The notes under the pieces were generated by a model. It had not been told where the DNA came from. It saw only the letters and a list, made by a program, of their open reading frames with translations, and made no database searches. A stretch of DNA of 64,000 nt, from the NCBI RefSeq assembly GCF_015295825.1, contig NZ_DVEH01000010.1, positions 1 through 64,000 on the forward strand, given 5' to 3'. The DNA is from Thermosynechococcus sp. M98_K2018_005. GTDB lineage: Bacteria; Cyanobacteriota; Cyanobacteriia; Thermosynechococcales; Thermosynechococcaceae. Each line of letters opens with the position of its first letter. Positions within the stretch are counted from its first letter, which is position 1. The position numbers and the translations under genes were made by a program. Below are positions 36,210 to 45,277 of the stretch, in pieces.

Positions 36210-37217
36210 CTATTGGGGTTGCATTTTCAGCAGTTCATTAATCGTCAAGCCAATGGCCTCTTTGCCCCCAAAGACCGTACCCACACGGTTGCGGTTGAAG
36301 TTAGCCAGAATTGTACGGTAGGCCCTGGCGGGCAGAGCTACGTACTTCACCTTTTTCACTGTTGCAGGGGCATTGTTCAGATAGTAGGTGACAAACCGCC
36401 GTACTTCAGGCCGCTGCGCTGACTTCGCGTTGACATAGATAAAGATGGGACGGGAGAGGGGCTGGTATGTCCCATTCAGCACGTTTTGCTCAGAGGGTTG
36501 GACAGGGCCTTTGCCGTTGTCAATGGCGACAGCTCTGACCCGATTGCGGTTTTCCATGAAGTAGGCAAACCCAAAGTACCCTAGGGCACCGCGATCGCGA
36601 GATACCCCTTGCACCAGCACGTTGTCATCTTCACTCGCCGTGAAGTCTCTGCGGCTCACTTTGGCTTTACCGTTAATCGCTTCCGTGAAGTAGTCATAGG
36701 TGCCAGAGTCAGCACCAGGGCCAAAGAGCTTCAGAGGAATGTTGGGGAAACCTTCGCGCACTTGGCTCCAGTTGTTGATTTTGGAGTCTGGCCCCCAGAT
36801 ATTTTTCAGTTCGGCCACAGTTAGATTTCTTGCCCAATTGTTTTGGGGATTCACGACCACAGTTATGGCGTCATAGGCCACCGGTAGCTCGATGAAGGTG
36901 ATGCCAGCGGCTCTACAATCTGCGATTTCTTTAGCCAAAATTGGGCGAGACGCATTGGAAATATCCGTTTCACCCCGGCAGAACTTCTTGAAGCCACCGC
37001 CTGTACCAGACACACCGACAGTTACACGAACTTTTCCCCCTTCGGCTTTTTGGAAGGCTTCAGCGATAGCTTCGGTAATGGGGAAAACGGTGCTGGAGCC
37101 ATCAATGCGAATCGTGGGTGTCCCTTGGGAAAAAGCAGCAGGAATCAGGCTACCCGACAAAGCTGCGACGGCTGCAACTACCCCTAGGCGGGCATAGCTT
37201 TTTGCAGATGTAATCAT
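36210..37217 (-). CDS. pstS: Periplasmic phosphate-binding protein PstS
   Basis: A 335-residue secreted phosphate-binding protein. The N-terminus is a signal peptide (basic [12 protein letters not shown], hydrophobic [18 protein letters not shown], likely cleavage after AFS-Q). [18 protein letters not shown] near residue 37 is the family's phosphate-contact segment, and [16 protein letters not shown] follows later. The ATG at 37217 is used since longer starts spoil the signal peptide. A Pho box lies about 135 bases upstream. Related SphX proteins are similar; I call it PstS on the operon context. Confidence 0.95.
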   Translation of the reverse strand: MITSAKSYARLGVVAAVAALSGSLIPAAFSQGTPTIRIDGSSTVFPITEAIAEAFQKAEGGKVRVTVGVSGTGGGFKKFCRGETDISNASRPILAKEIADCRAAGITFIELPVAYDAITVVVNPQNNWARNLTVAELKNIWGPDSKINNWSQVREGFPNIPLKLFGPGADSGTYDYFTEAINGKAKVSRRDFTASEDDNVLVQGVSRDRGALGYFGFAYFMENRNRVRAVAIDNGKGPVQPSEQNVLNGTYQPLSRPIFIYVNAKSAQRPEVRRFVTYYLNNAPATVKKVKYVALPARAYRTILANFNRNRVGTVFGGKEAIGLTINELLKMQPQ

Positions 37218-37351
37218 GGTGATGTTTCCTAGCGGAGTAAACAACGTTTTGCAAGTAAAGTACCTTCGGGGTGATGGTTGCCCGCACATTGCAAAAAGGC
37301 AAACCGATCAAGCTTCCCTTCCGCCAGAATAAGCAACAGAACCAAGGGATT

Positions 37352-37381
37352 AGGTTAAGACAAGGGAAAAATTTGGTTAAA
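37352..37381 (-). promoter_or_regulatory. Cyanobacterial Pho box upstream of pstS
   Basis: On the minus strand three 8-base repeats are spaced by 3 bases: TTTAACCA (37381-37374), TTTTCCCT (37370-37363) and CTTAACCT (37359-37352). This is the arrangement described for SphR/PhoB-type binding sites in cyanobacteria (PyTTAAPyPy repeats). The outer repeats are good matches; the middle one is weak. A TATTCT box at 37331-37326 could be the -10 element of the pstS promoter. Confidence 0.7.
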
Positions 37382-37488
37382 ATTGCTACCGAATGTTAGG
37401 GTTCAGTCATATTGTTGAGAGGGGTAACAGGTTTGCCGTTGATCGCGTTACAAGAGTTTTTTCAGGCAATTTGTCAGGAGTGTCAGGA

Positions 37489-38376
37489 ATGCCGTCGTTG
37501 ACCTCTAAAACTTATCAGTGGCAGGGTCTTTCCTGCGCCTATCGCTTGAGTTCGGAAGAAGGGCAAACACCGATTCTTTTTATCCATCCAGTGGGGGTTG
37601 GCCTCTCTGGGCAGTTTTGGGATCGCTGTGTCACCTACTGGCAATCTCAAGGGGAAGGTTACTCATTTTACGTCCCTGACTTGCTGGGCTGTGGCCAGAG
37701 TGCCCTGCCTCATTTGGCCTACTATCCGGAAGATTGGGCGGCTCAGTTACATTTCTTCATCACATCTGAGATTCGCCAAGTGGTGATTCTTGTTGTCCAA
37801 GGGGCATTGTTTCCCGTGGCAATGGAGCTAGTGCACCTTGATCCCCAAGTAGTCAGGGCAATGATTCTCAGTGGCCCCCCTGCCGCCGCTTTAGTGTCTG
37901 AAAACACTGACCTCACATGGCAAAAGGTGCGTTGGAATCTCTTTGATTCCCCGTTGGGTTGGGGCTTTTATCTCTATGCCCGCCAAGAAAGTTTCCTGCG
38001 GCAGTTTTCAATCAATCAGCTTTTTGCCCAGCTTGAGGATGTGGATGATGAGTGGCTAAAAATGCTGGCTGCTGGTTGTGCTGACCTTGAGAGTCGCCAT
38101 GCGGTGTATTCATTTCTGTCGGGCTTTTGGCGGCGGGACTATCGTCAGAAAATGCGGCAAACTGAGCAGTCAGTGCTTGTGGTGATGGGGAACCAAGCCT
38201 CTAGTATCAGTCGCGATGGTAGGGCTGAATCGCCTGAAGAACGGTTGCAGTTCTATACCAAGACATTTCCCAATGCTGAGGGAGTTGTGATTCCGGGGCG
38301 CAATGTCCTGCCCTATGAGTCAACCCCTACTTTTGTGGAGGCCTGTCAAGGGTTTCTGCGCGCCCAAGCCCTCTAG
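37489..38376 (+). CDS. Alpha/beta-hydrolase-fold protein lacking the usual nucleophile
   Basis: A 295-residue protein with an alpha/beta-hydrolase fold. FIHPVGVGLSGQFWDRCV (about residues 29-46) fits the oxyanion loop and YVPDLLGCGQSALP (about 60-73) the following strand. Where GxSxG should come, the sequence reads LVVQGALFPVA, so the serine is absent. This change appears conserved in the cyanobacterial subfamily as I recall it, and the protein may bind rather than cleave. The ATG at 37489 has AGGAG 8 bases upstream; an earlier ATG at 37393 is less likely. It is divergent from pstS with the Pho box between. Confidence 0.75.
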   Translation: MPSLTSKTYQWQGLSCAYRLSSEEGQTPILFIHPVGVGLSGQFWDRCVTYWQSQGEGYSFYVPDLLGCGQSALPHLAYYPEDWAAQLHFFITSEIRQVVILVVQGALFPVAMELVHLDPQVVRAMILSGPPAAALVSENTDLTWQKVRWNLFDSPLGWGFYLYARQESFLRQFSINQLFAQLEDVDDEWLKMLAAGCADLESRHAVYSFLSGFWRRDYRQKMRQTEQSVLVVMGNQASSISRDGRAESPEERLQFYTKTFPNAEGVVIPGRNVLPYESTPTFVEACQGFLRAQAL

Positions 38377-39164
38377 AGCCAGCCGCGTAGTTTATAAACA
38401 ACGAGACCTTGGTATTCCCGTAGGGCAATGGTGGTGATGTCCACGTTGTAGGGATCGGGGATCAGACTGAGCAGTAGGTTTTGCCACGTGGGCGATCGCG
38501 CGATCGAGAGGTACCGATAGTCCGTCGGTGCTGGAATGACCTTCATTCCCAAACGGCGAAAAATGGCGACGGAGCGGGGCATGTGGTAGGCGGATGTCAC
38601 CAGCAGCAGATCCCCCTGAATTTGATGCTTCTCAAGAAGCGCTTTGACATTCAGGGCATTTTCATAGGTATTCGGTGAGGTGGTGTCCAGCAGAATCTTG
38701 TCCGTCGGCACGCCGCAGGTGGTGGCAATTTCCGCCATATCTGCCGCCTCCCCCCGCTGAAAGGTTTCGCCCAACCAGTCAATGCGACCACCACTGAGGA
38801 TGAGATAGGGGGCATAGCCTTGGCGAAAGAGGTGGGCACCGTAGAGGATGCGATCGCCCGCTTCCCTGACTTCTACCCAGGGCCTCGGTGCCGTTTGCGG
38901 GACAACAGCCCCACCGAGAACAACGATCGCAGCCGCTTTGGGCATGGGATCAGAGGGTAAATACTGCCGCTCTAGGGAAGCAATGAGAGCCGTTGCCACA
39001 TAGTCATTACCGCTCAGGAGTAAAATGCTCAGGGCAATCACAAGGGCGATCGCGGCCTGTTTGGGGGCACGCCAAAAGCGAACAATGCTAAAAATCAATG
39101 CCCAACAGGCTAAGGGCAATGGATACAGCAATGGCGGCAGTAATTTCGACAGCAGCAGATCCAT
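38373..39164 (-). CDS. YdcF-like membrane protein (DUF218)
   Basis: A 263-residue protein with two N-terminal transmembrane segments (about residues 8-55) and a DUF218 domain facing the periplasm or lumen. The domain has VVLGGAVVP (about 92-100), LILSGGR (about 135-141) and LVTSAYHMPRSVAIFRRLG (about 205-223), all typical of the YdcF/SanA/ElyC family, which is linked to envelope carrier-lipid metabolism. The ATG at 39164 is preferred to an upstream one at 39269 that lies inside the next gene. It overlaps the convergent hydrolase-like gene by 4 bases. Confidence 0.85.
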   Translation of the reverse strand: MDLLLSKLLPPLLYPLPLACWALIFSIVRFWRAPKQAAIALVIALSILLLSGNDYVATALIASLERQYLPSDPMPKAAAIVVLGGAVVPQTAPRPWVEVREAGDRILYGAHLFRQGYAPYLILSGGRIDWLGETFQRGEAADMAEIATTCGVPTDKILLDTTSPNTYENALNVKALLEKHQIQGDLLLVTSAYHMPRSVAIFRRLGMKVIPAPTDYRYLSIARSPTWQNLLLSLIPDPYNVDITTIALREYQGLVVYKLRGWL

Positions 39165-39168
39165 AGTC

Positions 39169-39900
39169 TTAGCGAATGCGCTCCATCTGGATGCGGTAGC
39201 GCTCTTTCTTCGTAACTTGAATGTCTTGAATCTGCAATCGCCCTTTGCCGCGAATGGCAATGAGGTCATTGACCTTAAGGAGATGCCGAGGTTGCTGCAC
39301 GATGTGCCAATTCACCCGCACTAGCCCTTGGCTAATCCACTCACTCATTTTACTGCGGGAAACGCCAAACCCGGCTGAGGCCACAGCATCCAAGCGCAAC
39401 GATGCCTCAACAGTACTGAGGGATTTCCGTTGGGGGGGCGCTACGGCCAGTTCTGACCAGTCACAGAGATCGACAGTCACCGCTACGGTCCGCACTTGTT
39501 TTAAGTGTTCTTGTAAAGTAGGGACTTTTTCAGGGATGAGAATGACCTGTGCCCCCCGTTCCCCAAGGAGAATCACATCCCCATAATCCCCGTCATCAAG
39601 ACCGGCATTGGCGATCGCTCGCTCAAAATCACTGTAGGTGGCGGGATCAAAGAGAAAGTTGCCCGTTATCCGCACCAAAGCAAGGGGAGGTTGTTGCTGC
39701 TCAAGACTAAGTTCAGTGGGGGCGATCGCCAGCCGACAGCGTTCCGCTTGAGGGTACCCCCCCCAGGCGAGACCATGAACATCGGCTCGTTGCTCAAGGG
39801 TGCTGAGTGCCTGCACCGCCTGATCGGGGGACAAAAAGGGGGTATGCACCACCGACCAAGTTTTAATGGCTGTGTCAAGGGCTGTCCCTAGATCAAACAT
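39169..39900 (-). CDS. Photosystem II S4-domain protein (YlmH-like)
   Basis: A 243-residue RNA-binding protein. The S4 domain occupies about residues 165-230 (RLDAVASAGFGVSRSKMSEWI ... VNDLIAIRGKGR; quoted in two parts). The N-terminal YlmH-like part contains VHGLAWGGYPQAERCRLAIA. In cyanobacteria and chloroplasts this family was annotated as a photosystem II S4 protein; in other bacteria YlmH is implicated in rescue of stalled ribosomes. It is directly followed by the YdcF-like gene after 4 bases and preceded with no gap by the 132-residue unknown. Confidence 0.87.
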   Translation of the reverse strand: MFDLGTALDTAIKTWSVVHTPFLSPDQAVQALSTLEQRADVHGLAWGGYPQAERCRLAIAPTELSLEQQQPPLALVRITGNFLFDPATYSDFERAIANAGLDDGDYGDVILLGERGAQVILIPEKVPTLQEHLKQVRTVAVTVDLCDWSELAVAPPQRKSLSTVEASLRLDAVASAGFGVSRSKMSEWISQGLVRVNWHIVQQPRHLLKVNDLIAIRGKGRLQIQDIQVTKKERYRIQMERIR

Positions 39901-40299
39901 TTAGGCCTCAGGAAATTCCGGCAGTTCCAGCCATTGGGCTAAGTGGGCTTTCACCTGTTGGCAAAATTGGGGGCGATCGCCAAATTTCTCAGTGCGGATT
40001 GTTTTGCGCTGTGCATCCAATGTCCAGCCATAGTCACTGCTGAGGCGGATTTTCCCCTGCCAGTCGGCGATGGATAGCATAAGCTGTGGGGCGGGGCTAT
40101 TGTCCACCCCCTTGACGCGAAAGACATAGTTAAAGGTGTTTTGCTTGCCAGCAGCAACCGTTGAAGCTTGACCAAACCGCTCCTGCAAGCGCGATCGCAC
40201 CCGCTCCACAAATGCCGCATCCCCTAAATCTGCGAGGGTGCGCATGGCCAAGGTAAGGGCAAAATAAAATTCTTCGACAGGAATGAACTCCAGTTCCAT
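39901..40299 (-). CDS. Conserved hypothetical protein
   Basis: A 132-residue soluble protein of unknown function. The start MELEFIPVEEFYFALTLAM is followed by LADLGDAAFVERVRSRLQERFG and a beta-rich half with LMLSIADWQGKIRLSSDYGW. No known motif is recognised. The ATG at 40299 is preferred to one at 40323 because the extension carries a short KRVLASC leader without a ribosome site. Its stop abuts the start of the S4 protein gene, which suggests co-translation. Confidence 0.6.
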   Translation of the reverse strand: MELEFIPVEEFYFALTLAMRTLADLGDAAFVERVRSRLQERFGQASTVAAGKQNTFNYVFRVKGVDNSPAPQLMLSIADWQGKIRLSSDYGWTLDAQRKTIRTEKFGDRPQFCQQVKAHLAQWLELPEFPEA

Positions 40300-40304
40300 G
40301 CAGC

Positions 40305-40334
40305 TTGCCAAGACTCTCTTCAAAATAGTACACT
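40305..40334 (+). promoter_or_regulatory. Putative sigma70-type promoter of rpmI-rplT
   Basis: TTGCCA at 40305-40310 and TACACT at 40329-40334 are separated by 18 bases and lie 30 bases before the rpmI ATG. The -35 box overlaps the start of the divergent hypothetical gene. A reasonable candidate, not verified. Confidence 0.4.
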
Positions 40335-40364
40335 AGTAAGCTGTGTCTAAAATAGGGCAAGGCT

Positions 40365-40562
40365 ATGCCAAAGCTAAAAACACGTCGTGCTGCTGCCAAA
40401 CGATTTCGGAGGACGGGCAGTGGTAAGTTTGTCCGCCGCAAGGCCAACAAAAATCACTTACTCGAACATAAGGGGAGCGATCGCAAGAATCGTCTTTCCC
40501 ACAAAGCCCTCGTCGATCCACGGGATTTTGAGCGAGTATCGCTGATGCTGCCCTACGCTTAA
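40365..40562 (+). CDS. rpmI: 50S ribosomal protein L35
   Basis: A 65-residue basic protein of the large subunit. The [20 protein letters not shown] opening and the [20 protein letters not shown] segment are diagnostic. It is followed 41 bases later by rplT, the usual pair. infC, which often precedes it in other bacteria, is not adjacent here. Confidence 0.97.
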   Translation: MPKLKTRRAAAKRFRRTGSGKFVRRKANKNHLLEHKGSDRKNRLSHKALVDPRDFERVSLMLPYA

Positions 40563-40603
40563 TTGATAAATTTTCAGTTTTTGATCAAGGGTGAAATTGA
40601 ACT

Positions 40604-40954
40604 ATGGCAAGGGTCAAACGGGGTAACGTTGCCCGCAAACGGCGTAAAAAAATTCTCAAGCTCGCCAAGGGCTATCGTGCCGGGCACTCTAAGCTTTTCC
40701 GCACCGCCAATCAGGTGGTCATGAAGGCACTGTGCAATGCCTATCGCGATCGCCGGCGGCGCAAACGGGACTTTCGGCGACTCTGGATTGCGCGGATTAA
40801 TGCTGCTGCACGTCAGCACGGCATGAGCTACAGTCAACTCATGGGCGCCCTGAAAAAAGCCGATATTCAGCTCAATCGCAAGATGCTGGCTCAATTGGCT
40901 GTGTTGGATACGGACGCCTTTGCCACTGTCATTCAGACTGCTCGCACCGTTTAG
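40604..40954 (+). CDS. rplT: 50S ribosomal protein L20
   Basis: A 116-residue rRNA-binding large-subunit protein needed for early 50S assembly. The [20 protein letters not shown] opening and [20 protein letters not shown] segment are typical. L20 represses its own operon by binding the leader mRNA in some bacteria; no such pseudoknot was worked out here. lgt begins 14 bases after the stop, so the three genes may be read together. Confidence 0.98.
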   Translation: MARVKRGNVARKRRKKILKLAKGYRAGHSKLFRTANQVVMKALCNAYRDRRRRKRDFRRLWIARINAAARQHGMSYSQLMGALKKADIQLNRKMLAQLAVLDTDAFATVIQTARTV

Positions 40955-40968
40955 AACCTATCCTAGGC

Positions 40969-41775
40969 ATGATCGCCACTTTCCAATCCCCTGGTGCCAC
41001 CCTTGAGCTAGGGTTCATCACCCTACGGTGGTACGGGCTACTCATTGCTACCGCCGTCTTTATTGGCATTTGGCTGAGTCAACGGTTGGCACGCCAGCGG
41101 CAGATTGATCCTGATCTGATTGCGGATCTGTCGATTTGGCTTGTGGTTGCCGCGATTCCCGCTGCCCGGCTCTATTACGTCGCCTTTAACTGGGGTTTTT
41201 ACCAAAAGCACTTAGATCAGGTGGTGCAAATTTGGAAAGGTGGCATTGCCATTCACGGTGCCATCCTTGGCGGTATGCTAGCGATGGCGCTCTTTACCTA
41301 TGTGCAGCGGCTGTCCTTTTGGCAAGTGGCGGATGTCATTGCCCCTTCATTAATTTTGGGACAGGCCATTGGTCGCTGGGGCAATTTCTTTAACTCTGAG
41401 GCCTTTGGTGCCCCTACGGATTTGCCGTGGAAACTCTATATCCCCGCGCCGCAGCGTCCCCCGGCGCTCATCAACGAAGCCTATTACCATCCCACATTTC
41501 TCTATGAGTCCCTTTGGAATTTGGGGGTTTTTGTGCTCCTGCTGTGGCTCTTTCGTCAACCTCGCTATCAAAAACCGGGGACGCTCCTGATGGTCTACGC
41601 CGTTGCCTACAGCTTGGGTCGCTTCTGGATTGAAGGACTGCGCATGGACAGCCTAATGTTGGGGCCGCTGCGAATTGCCCAAGTGGTTAGCTTGGTTGCG
41701 ATCGCCTTAGGCGCTTGGGGACTCTTTCGCCTTTATTACCAAGGCAAACCCTTACCAGATTGGCAAACCGCCTAG
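40969..41775 (+). CDS. lgt: Prolipoprotein diacylglyceryl transferase
   Basis: A 268-residue integral membrane enzyme with about seven segments. It transfers diacylglycerol from phosphatidylglycerol to the cysteine of lipoprotein lipoboxes. Key features are the HGA form of the essential His segment ([15 protein letters not shown], about residues 84-98), the Lgt signature [17 protein letters not shown] (about 131-147) and the late [14 protein letters not shown] segment. It overlaps the convergent cpcT gene by 4 bases. Confidence 0.95.
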   Translation: MIATFQSPGATLELGFITLRWYGLLIATAVFIGIWLSQRLARQRQIDPDLIADLSIWLVVAAIPAARLYYVAFNWGFYQKHLDQVVQIWKGGIAIHGAILGGMLAMALFTYVQRLSFWQVADVIAPSLILGQAIGRWGNFFNSEAFGAPTDLPWKLYIPAPQRPPALINEAYYHPTFLYESLWNLGVFVLLLWLFRQPRYQKPGTLLMVYAVAYSLGRFWIEGLRMDSLMLGPLRIAQVVSLVAIALGAWGLFRLYYQGKPLPDWQTA

Positions 41776-42362
41776 GCAATAATTTCATCGGCAAAACTCT
41801 GCCAGCGCACAAAGTGAAAGGGACCTGCTACGGATCCCCAAACGTGCTCATCGGTTTCGGGATCCCGTCCGCGATCGTGACTAATGAAGCGATCGCCATC
41901 AATTTCAAACGTGCTATCGAGATAGGTTTCCCGTCCCTTACGCACCACTTTACAGGCTTTGCCCGGCTCCACTTCACCGCGAAAGCTGTGCCCTGTCCAG
42001 TAGGTGAGCATATTGCAGCCACAGAGGAGTTCCAAATCAGCGGCTGTCATCGCCTGTAGCCGCTGGCGATCGCGAGCTGCCCCAAAGAAGCGTTTTTCAT
42101 CCTTGAGCACGTAATTTTTAATCACAATGTGATCAGTGGCGGGCACCAGTTCTAAAACCCGTGTGCGGTAGGGGACGCCTAGGAGATAATCATAGGCCTG
42201 TTCCACATAAAGGGCAATGCCCTCCAGAAGACCACTGGGCAGGGGGCGCATACACACCCGAATATGGGCATAGAAAGGGGGATTTTCAAACGCTTGGGCT
42301 TGGTTACTAAAATCCGCCGCCATCCAACGGCCAAGAGTCAACACATCGGTTGCGTGTGTCAT
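41772..42362 (-). CDS. cpcT: Chromophore lyase of CpcT/CpeT family
   Basis: A 196-residue T-type lyase expected to attach phycocyanobilin to the second cysteine (near position 153) of the phycocyanin beta subunit. The beta-barrel core carries [34 protein letters not shown] and [21 protein letters not shown] (shown partly), the conserved features of the CpcT family. The ATG at 42362 is preferred to a start at 42371. Phycocyanin genes are not in the window. CpeT would act on phycoerythrin; absence of any phycoerythrin gene in view leaves CpcT as the better guess. Confidence 0.85.
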   Translation of the reverse strand: MTHATDVLTLGRWMAADFSNQAQAFENPPFYAHIRVCMRPLPSGLLEGIALYVEQAYDYLLGVPYRTRVLELVPATDHIVIKNYVLKDEKRFFGAARDRQRLQAMTAADLELLCGCNMLTYWTGHSFRGEVEPGKACKVVRKGRETYLDSTFEIDGDRFISHDRGRDPETDEHVWGSVAGPFHFVRWQSFADEIIA

Positions 42363-42423
42363 GCTCCACAATTGCCTTACAACAGTCCTTTTTTCACACT
42401 AGCTGATTGGTGTACCCAAAGCA

Positions 42424-43944
42424 CTAAGTTATCCGTAATAATGCCTGCAGGAGTCCCTCAAGGGTATGCTCTGTGGCTTCAGTATCCACCCGTCCCAGGA
42501 GTTCGCGGCAAGTTTGCGAGGTTTGCGGCCCAATACTGGCAATCTGCACATTCTGAAGTAACTCTGCTGCCTGAGCACCCACTAACTGGCAAAAATGTTT
42601 CACCGTCTTAGAACTGGTAAACGTGACCATATCCACTTGACCCGCTTGCAGCGCCCCTAAGACTTGGGCATCAACGGTTTGGGGACAGCGCGAATCGTAG
42701 GCGGGCACCTCAACAACCTCACCTCCCGCCGCTGTAAAGGTCTCCACTAGAACGGGTCGTCCGCCCTTTTCAACCCGTGGAAAAAGAAAACGCAACCCCG
42801 CAACAGGTTCTGGGAATTCTACCACTAAGGCATCAGCAACAAATTCACTGGGGGTAAAGTCAGCCACTAGGCCGTAACTGCTGAGGGTTTGGGCAGTTTT
42901 TTCACCAACGACCGCAATTTTGAGACCCGCAAGGGCACGGCTGTCCTTGCCATGACTTTGTAACCGTTCCATAAAAAAGGTAACGGCATTGTGGGATGTG
43001 AGAATCAGCCAGTCAAAGGTATCGAGTTGCGCCAAGGCCTCATCGAGGGGCTGCCAAGAACTGGGGGGAACAATTTCCAGTGTCGGCATTTCTAAAACGG
43101 TGGCACCGGCTGCTGTGAGTTGCTGCGTAAAGTCACTCGCTTGCGCTGCTGCTCGGGTGACGAGAATGGTTTTGCCATGGAGCGGAGACATGGATGATGG
43201 GGAAATCTTCAAAAATTCAGGGAAGACCAGATCTAGACTAGCCAAAGGGTAGCGTTTTTGGGCGATCGCGCCAATGACAATGACCGCAGGAGCCATGTCT
43301 GGAAAGTGAGGCGTCTTCAAGTAACTCTCTAGGGTGCCAAACCAAAATTGTTGCTGGGGTTGCCCGGCCCATTGTAGAATGGCCAATCCCTCAGTGGGCG
43401 ATCGCCCCTGCCTCAGCAATTGCTCAGCAATATATCGCAGAGAACGCGTGGCCATCAAAAAAATCAGCGTCTCCATTTGGGCGATCGCTGACCAAGGAAG
43501 CATCTCCGGGGCATGCCCCGACAGAATCACTAGCGACTGACTCACGTCCTTGGCAGTAACACAGAGACCCGCCAATAAAGGTGCCGCTAGCGCTGAGGAC
43601 ACCCCCGCAATCACCACCGCCTCTAAACCTGCCCCCAAGACAGCCTCCAGTTCCTGATGTAAGCGGCCAAACAGCCCCGGATCGCCACTTTTGAGGCGGA
43701 CAACCCGCCGATACTGCTGGCCGTAGTCCACTAAAAGGCGGTTGATTTCCGCTTGGGGAACTGCCTCGGCTCCCGCTCGTTTGCCCACCGCTACCCGCAA
43801 GCAATCAGAGGGTGTGAGTTCGAGGAGGCGAGGGGAAAGCAGGGCATCGTAAAGCACCACCTGCGCCTGCTGCAGGCAAATCCATGCTTCGAGTGTGAGA
43901 GAGCGAGGGGTACCTAACCCCGCACCCACAAAATAGACCGTCAA
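42424..43944 (-). CDS. CobA-HemD fusion: uroporphyrinogen-III methyltransferase/synthase
   Basis: A 506-residue fusion at the branch point of tetrapyrrole synthesis. Residues 1-240 resemble SAM-dependent uroporphyrinogen-III methyltransferase, with VGKRAGAEAVPQAEINRLLV and VVRLKSGDPGLFGR. Residues 255-506 are uroporphyrinogen-III synthase (HemD: KTILVTRAAAQASDFTQQL; DWLILTSHNAVTFFMERL). The usual SAM loop VGAGPGD is replaced by VGAGLGTP, and the GVTSAxAAP stretch by GVSSALAAP, so the methyltransferase half is divergent. Since HemD is needed for all haem and chlorophyll, that half is likely active. It begins 3 bases after the M23 peptidase stop. Confidence 0.85.
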   Translation of the reverse strand: MTVYFVGAGLGTPRSLTLEAWICLQQAQVVLYDALLSPRLLELTPSDCLRVAVGKRAGAEAVPQAEINRLLVDYGQQYRRVVRLKSGDPGLFGRLHQELEAVLGAGLEAVVIAGVSSALAAPLLAGLCVTAKDVSQSLVILSGHAPEMLPWSAIAQMETLIFLMATRSLRYIAEQLLRQGRSPTEGLAILQWAGQPQQQFWFGTLESYLKTPHFPDMAPAVIVIGAIAQKRYPLASLDLVFPEFLKISPSSMSPLHGKTILVTRAAAQASDFTQQLTAAGATVLEMPTLEIVPPSSWQPLDEALAQLDTFDWLILTSHNAVTFFMERLQSHGKDSRALAGLKIAVVGEKTAQTLSSYGLVADFTPSEFVADALVVEFPEPVAGLRFLFPRVEKGGRPVLVETFTAAGGEVVEVPAYDSRCPQTVDAQVLGALQAGQVDMVTFTSSKTVKHFCQLVGAQAAELLQNVQIASIGPQTSQTCRELLGRVDTEATEHTLEGLLQALLRIT

Positions 43945-43947
43945 CGA

Positions 43948-45264
43948 CTAGCCTTGACTGCGTTGCAGAAAGATGATTGGGTTGACAGCCCCCCGCCCTT
44001 GGGGATGCACTTCAAAGTGGACGTGGGGGCCTGTGCTGCGCCCCGTACTGCCCATTTCGGCAATCTGCTGACCCTGCTGAACGTATTGTCCCACGTGCAC
44101 CAAGTTGCGATGGTTATGGGCATAGAGTGTCAGCGTCCCATCGGCGTGGCGAATTTCCACCAAGTTGCCGAAACCACCAGAATTCCATTGGGAGTAGGTA
44201 ACGACACCGGCGGCAGCAGCATAGATGGGCGTGCCAATGGGAGCAGCAATATCAATCCCGCGGTGCATCCGTCCCCAGCGAGGGCCAAAGCCAGAGGTCA
44301 ACACACCACGCGCTGGCCAGATAAAGTTGGTGGTTAGGCTGGGTAGGAAGCGATCGGCGTTGGGCAGAGGGGGCAGGTCGAGATTACTGGGTAAGGGGGG
44401 AGCCACAATTGAGCGTGCCACCTTGACAGGCACAGGGGGGGCAATGGGCTGTATGGCGGCAGGTGTCGGTGCCGTTACGGTGGTTGTTTGGGGGCGACTC
44501 GCGATGGTGGGTTGAGGTAGAGCTGGGCGGGCAGGGGTTTGTTGGACTGAAACGAGGGCAGGGGTCGGGGGACGCTGCCGCTCAGAAGCACGCCCAAAGG
44601 GAACAGGTCCTAGGGTTGGGGTTGAAGTCGATGCTGCTGGCGAGTTTACAAATGCCACCCGCTGCGAGAGTTGCGTGGTTTCCCCCTCGGCGAATTGTGG
44701 TTCAACTTCTGTCGTGGTTTGCTCCAAAGAGCCACCCATTGCAAAGGGGGTATCAATGGCCAATGAGGTAACAACAGAGGTGGTGGCTTGAGTCACCAGA
44801 TCTGCCAAGCTATCGGTGCGAACCCGACGATCCACCACTTTGAAGGTCGGTTCAGAAGGACGGCTGAGACGGTCAAAGGAAGCAAAGGCAGAGAGGGTTG
44901 GCGCTGGTTTTCTGAGGGTGAGGGGGGCAAAACTGACTTGGGTCTGGATAGTGCGTTGCCATGCCCCTTGGGTGACGCCCAAGAGTAACTCAGTTTTGTC
45001 GCCAGATAAGAGATTTTCAAATTCAGCAAGCGGGTCTTGGGTTTCAGTGCTGAAGGGGGAGGAGAGGTTGAGGGATTCGGGGCGAATGTCCTTTGAACCC
45101 AGATCAGAAGTCCTCAAATCAAGGGCTTGGCTAGGCTGAATCAGAGCAAAGGTACCCAGCAGGGGCAGACAGGAACAAAGGGAGCGCAGCGAACGACCAA
45201 GCATAGAAGCAGACGCAAGAGGTGCATCCTGAGAGGCGGTAGGGGTACGACTATCGTTGCTCAA
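43948..45264 (-). CDS. M23-family (LytM) peptidase, secreted
   Basis: A 438-residue exported murein hydrolase or hydrolase activator. After a hydrophobic signal-like stretch (SLCSCLPLLGTFALIQPSQA, ending near residue 48) comes a long low-complexity linker rich in Pro, Thr, Ala and Val. The LytM domain fills the last 115 residues with the zinc ligands in MHRGIDIAAP and HVHFEVH. The start is set at a TTG (45264) because GAGGAGG lies 6 bases upstream; a GTG at 45324 is the longer alternative. Intact zinc residues suggest an active enzyme rather than an EnvC/NlpD-type activator. Confidence 0.87.
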   Translation of the reverse strand: MSNDSRTPTASQDAPLASASMLGRSLRSLCSCLPLLGTFALIQPSQALDLRTSDLGSKDIRPESLNLSSPFSTETQDPLAEFENLLSGDKTELLLGVTQGAWQRTIQTQVSFAPLTLRKPAPTLSAFASFDRLSRPSEPTFKVVDRRVRTDSLADLVTQATTSVVTSLAIDTPFAMGGSLEQTTTEVEPQFAEGETTQLSQRVAFVNSPAASTSTPTLGPVPFGRASERQRPPTPALVSVQQTPARPALPQPTIASRPQTTTVTAPTPAAIQPIAPPVPVKVARSIVAPPLPSNLDLPPLPNADRFLPSLTTNFIWPARGVLTSGFGPRWGRMHRGIDIAAPIGTPIYAAAAGVVTYSQWNSGGFGNLVEIRHADGTLTLYAHNHRNLVHVGQYVQQGQQIAEMGSTGRSTGPHVHFEVHPQGRGAVNPIIFLQRSQG

Positions 45265-45270
45265 GGTAAT

Positions 45271-45277
45271 CCTCCTC
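45271..45277 (-). promoter_or_regulatory. Shine-Dalgarno marking a TTG start
   Basis: On the minus strand GAGGAGG (45277-45271) lies 6 bases before TTG at 45264. This is the strongest ribosome site in the region and decides the start of the M23 peptidase. Confidence 0.6.
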
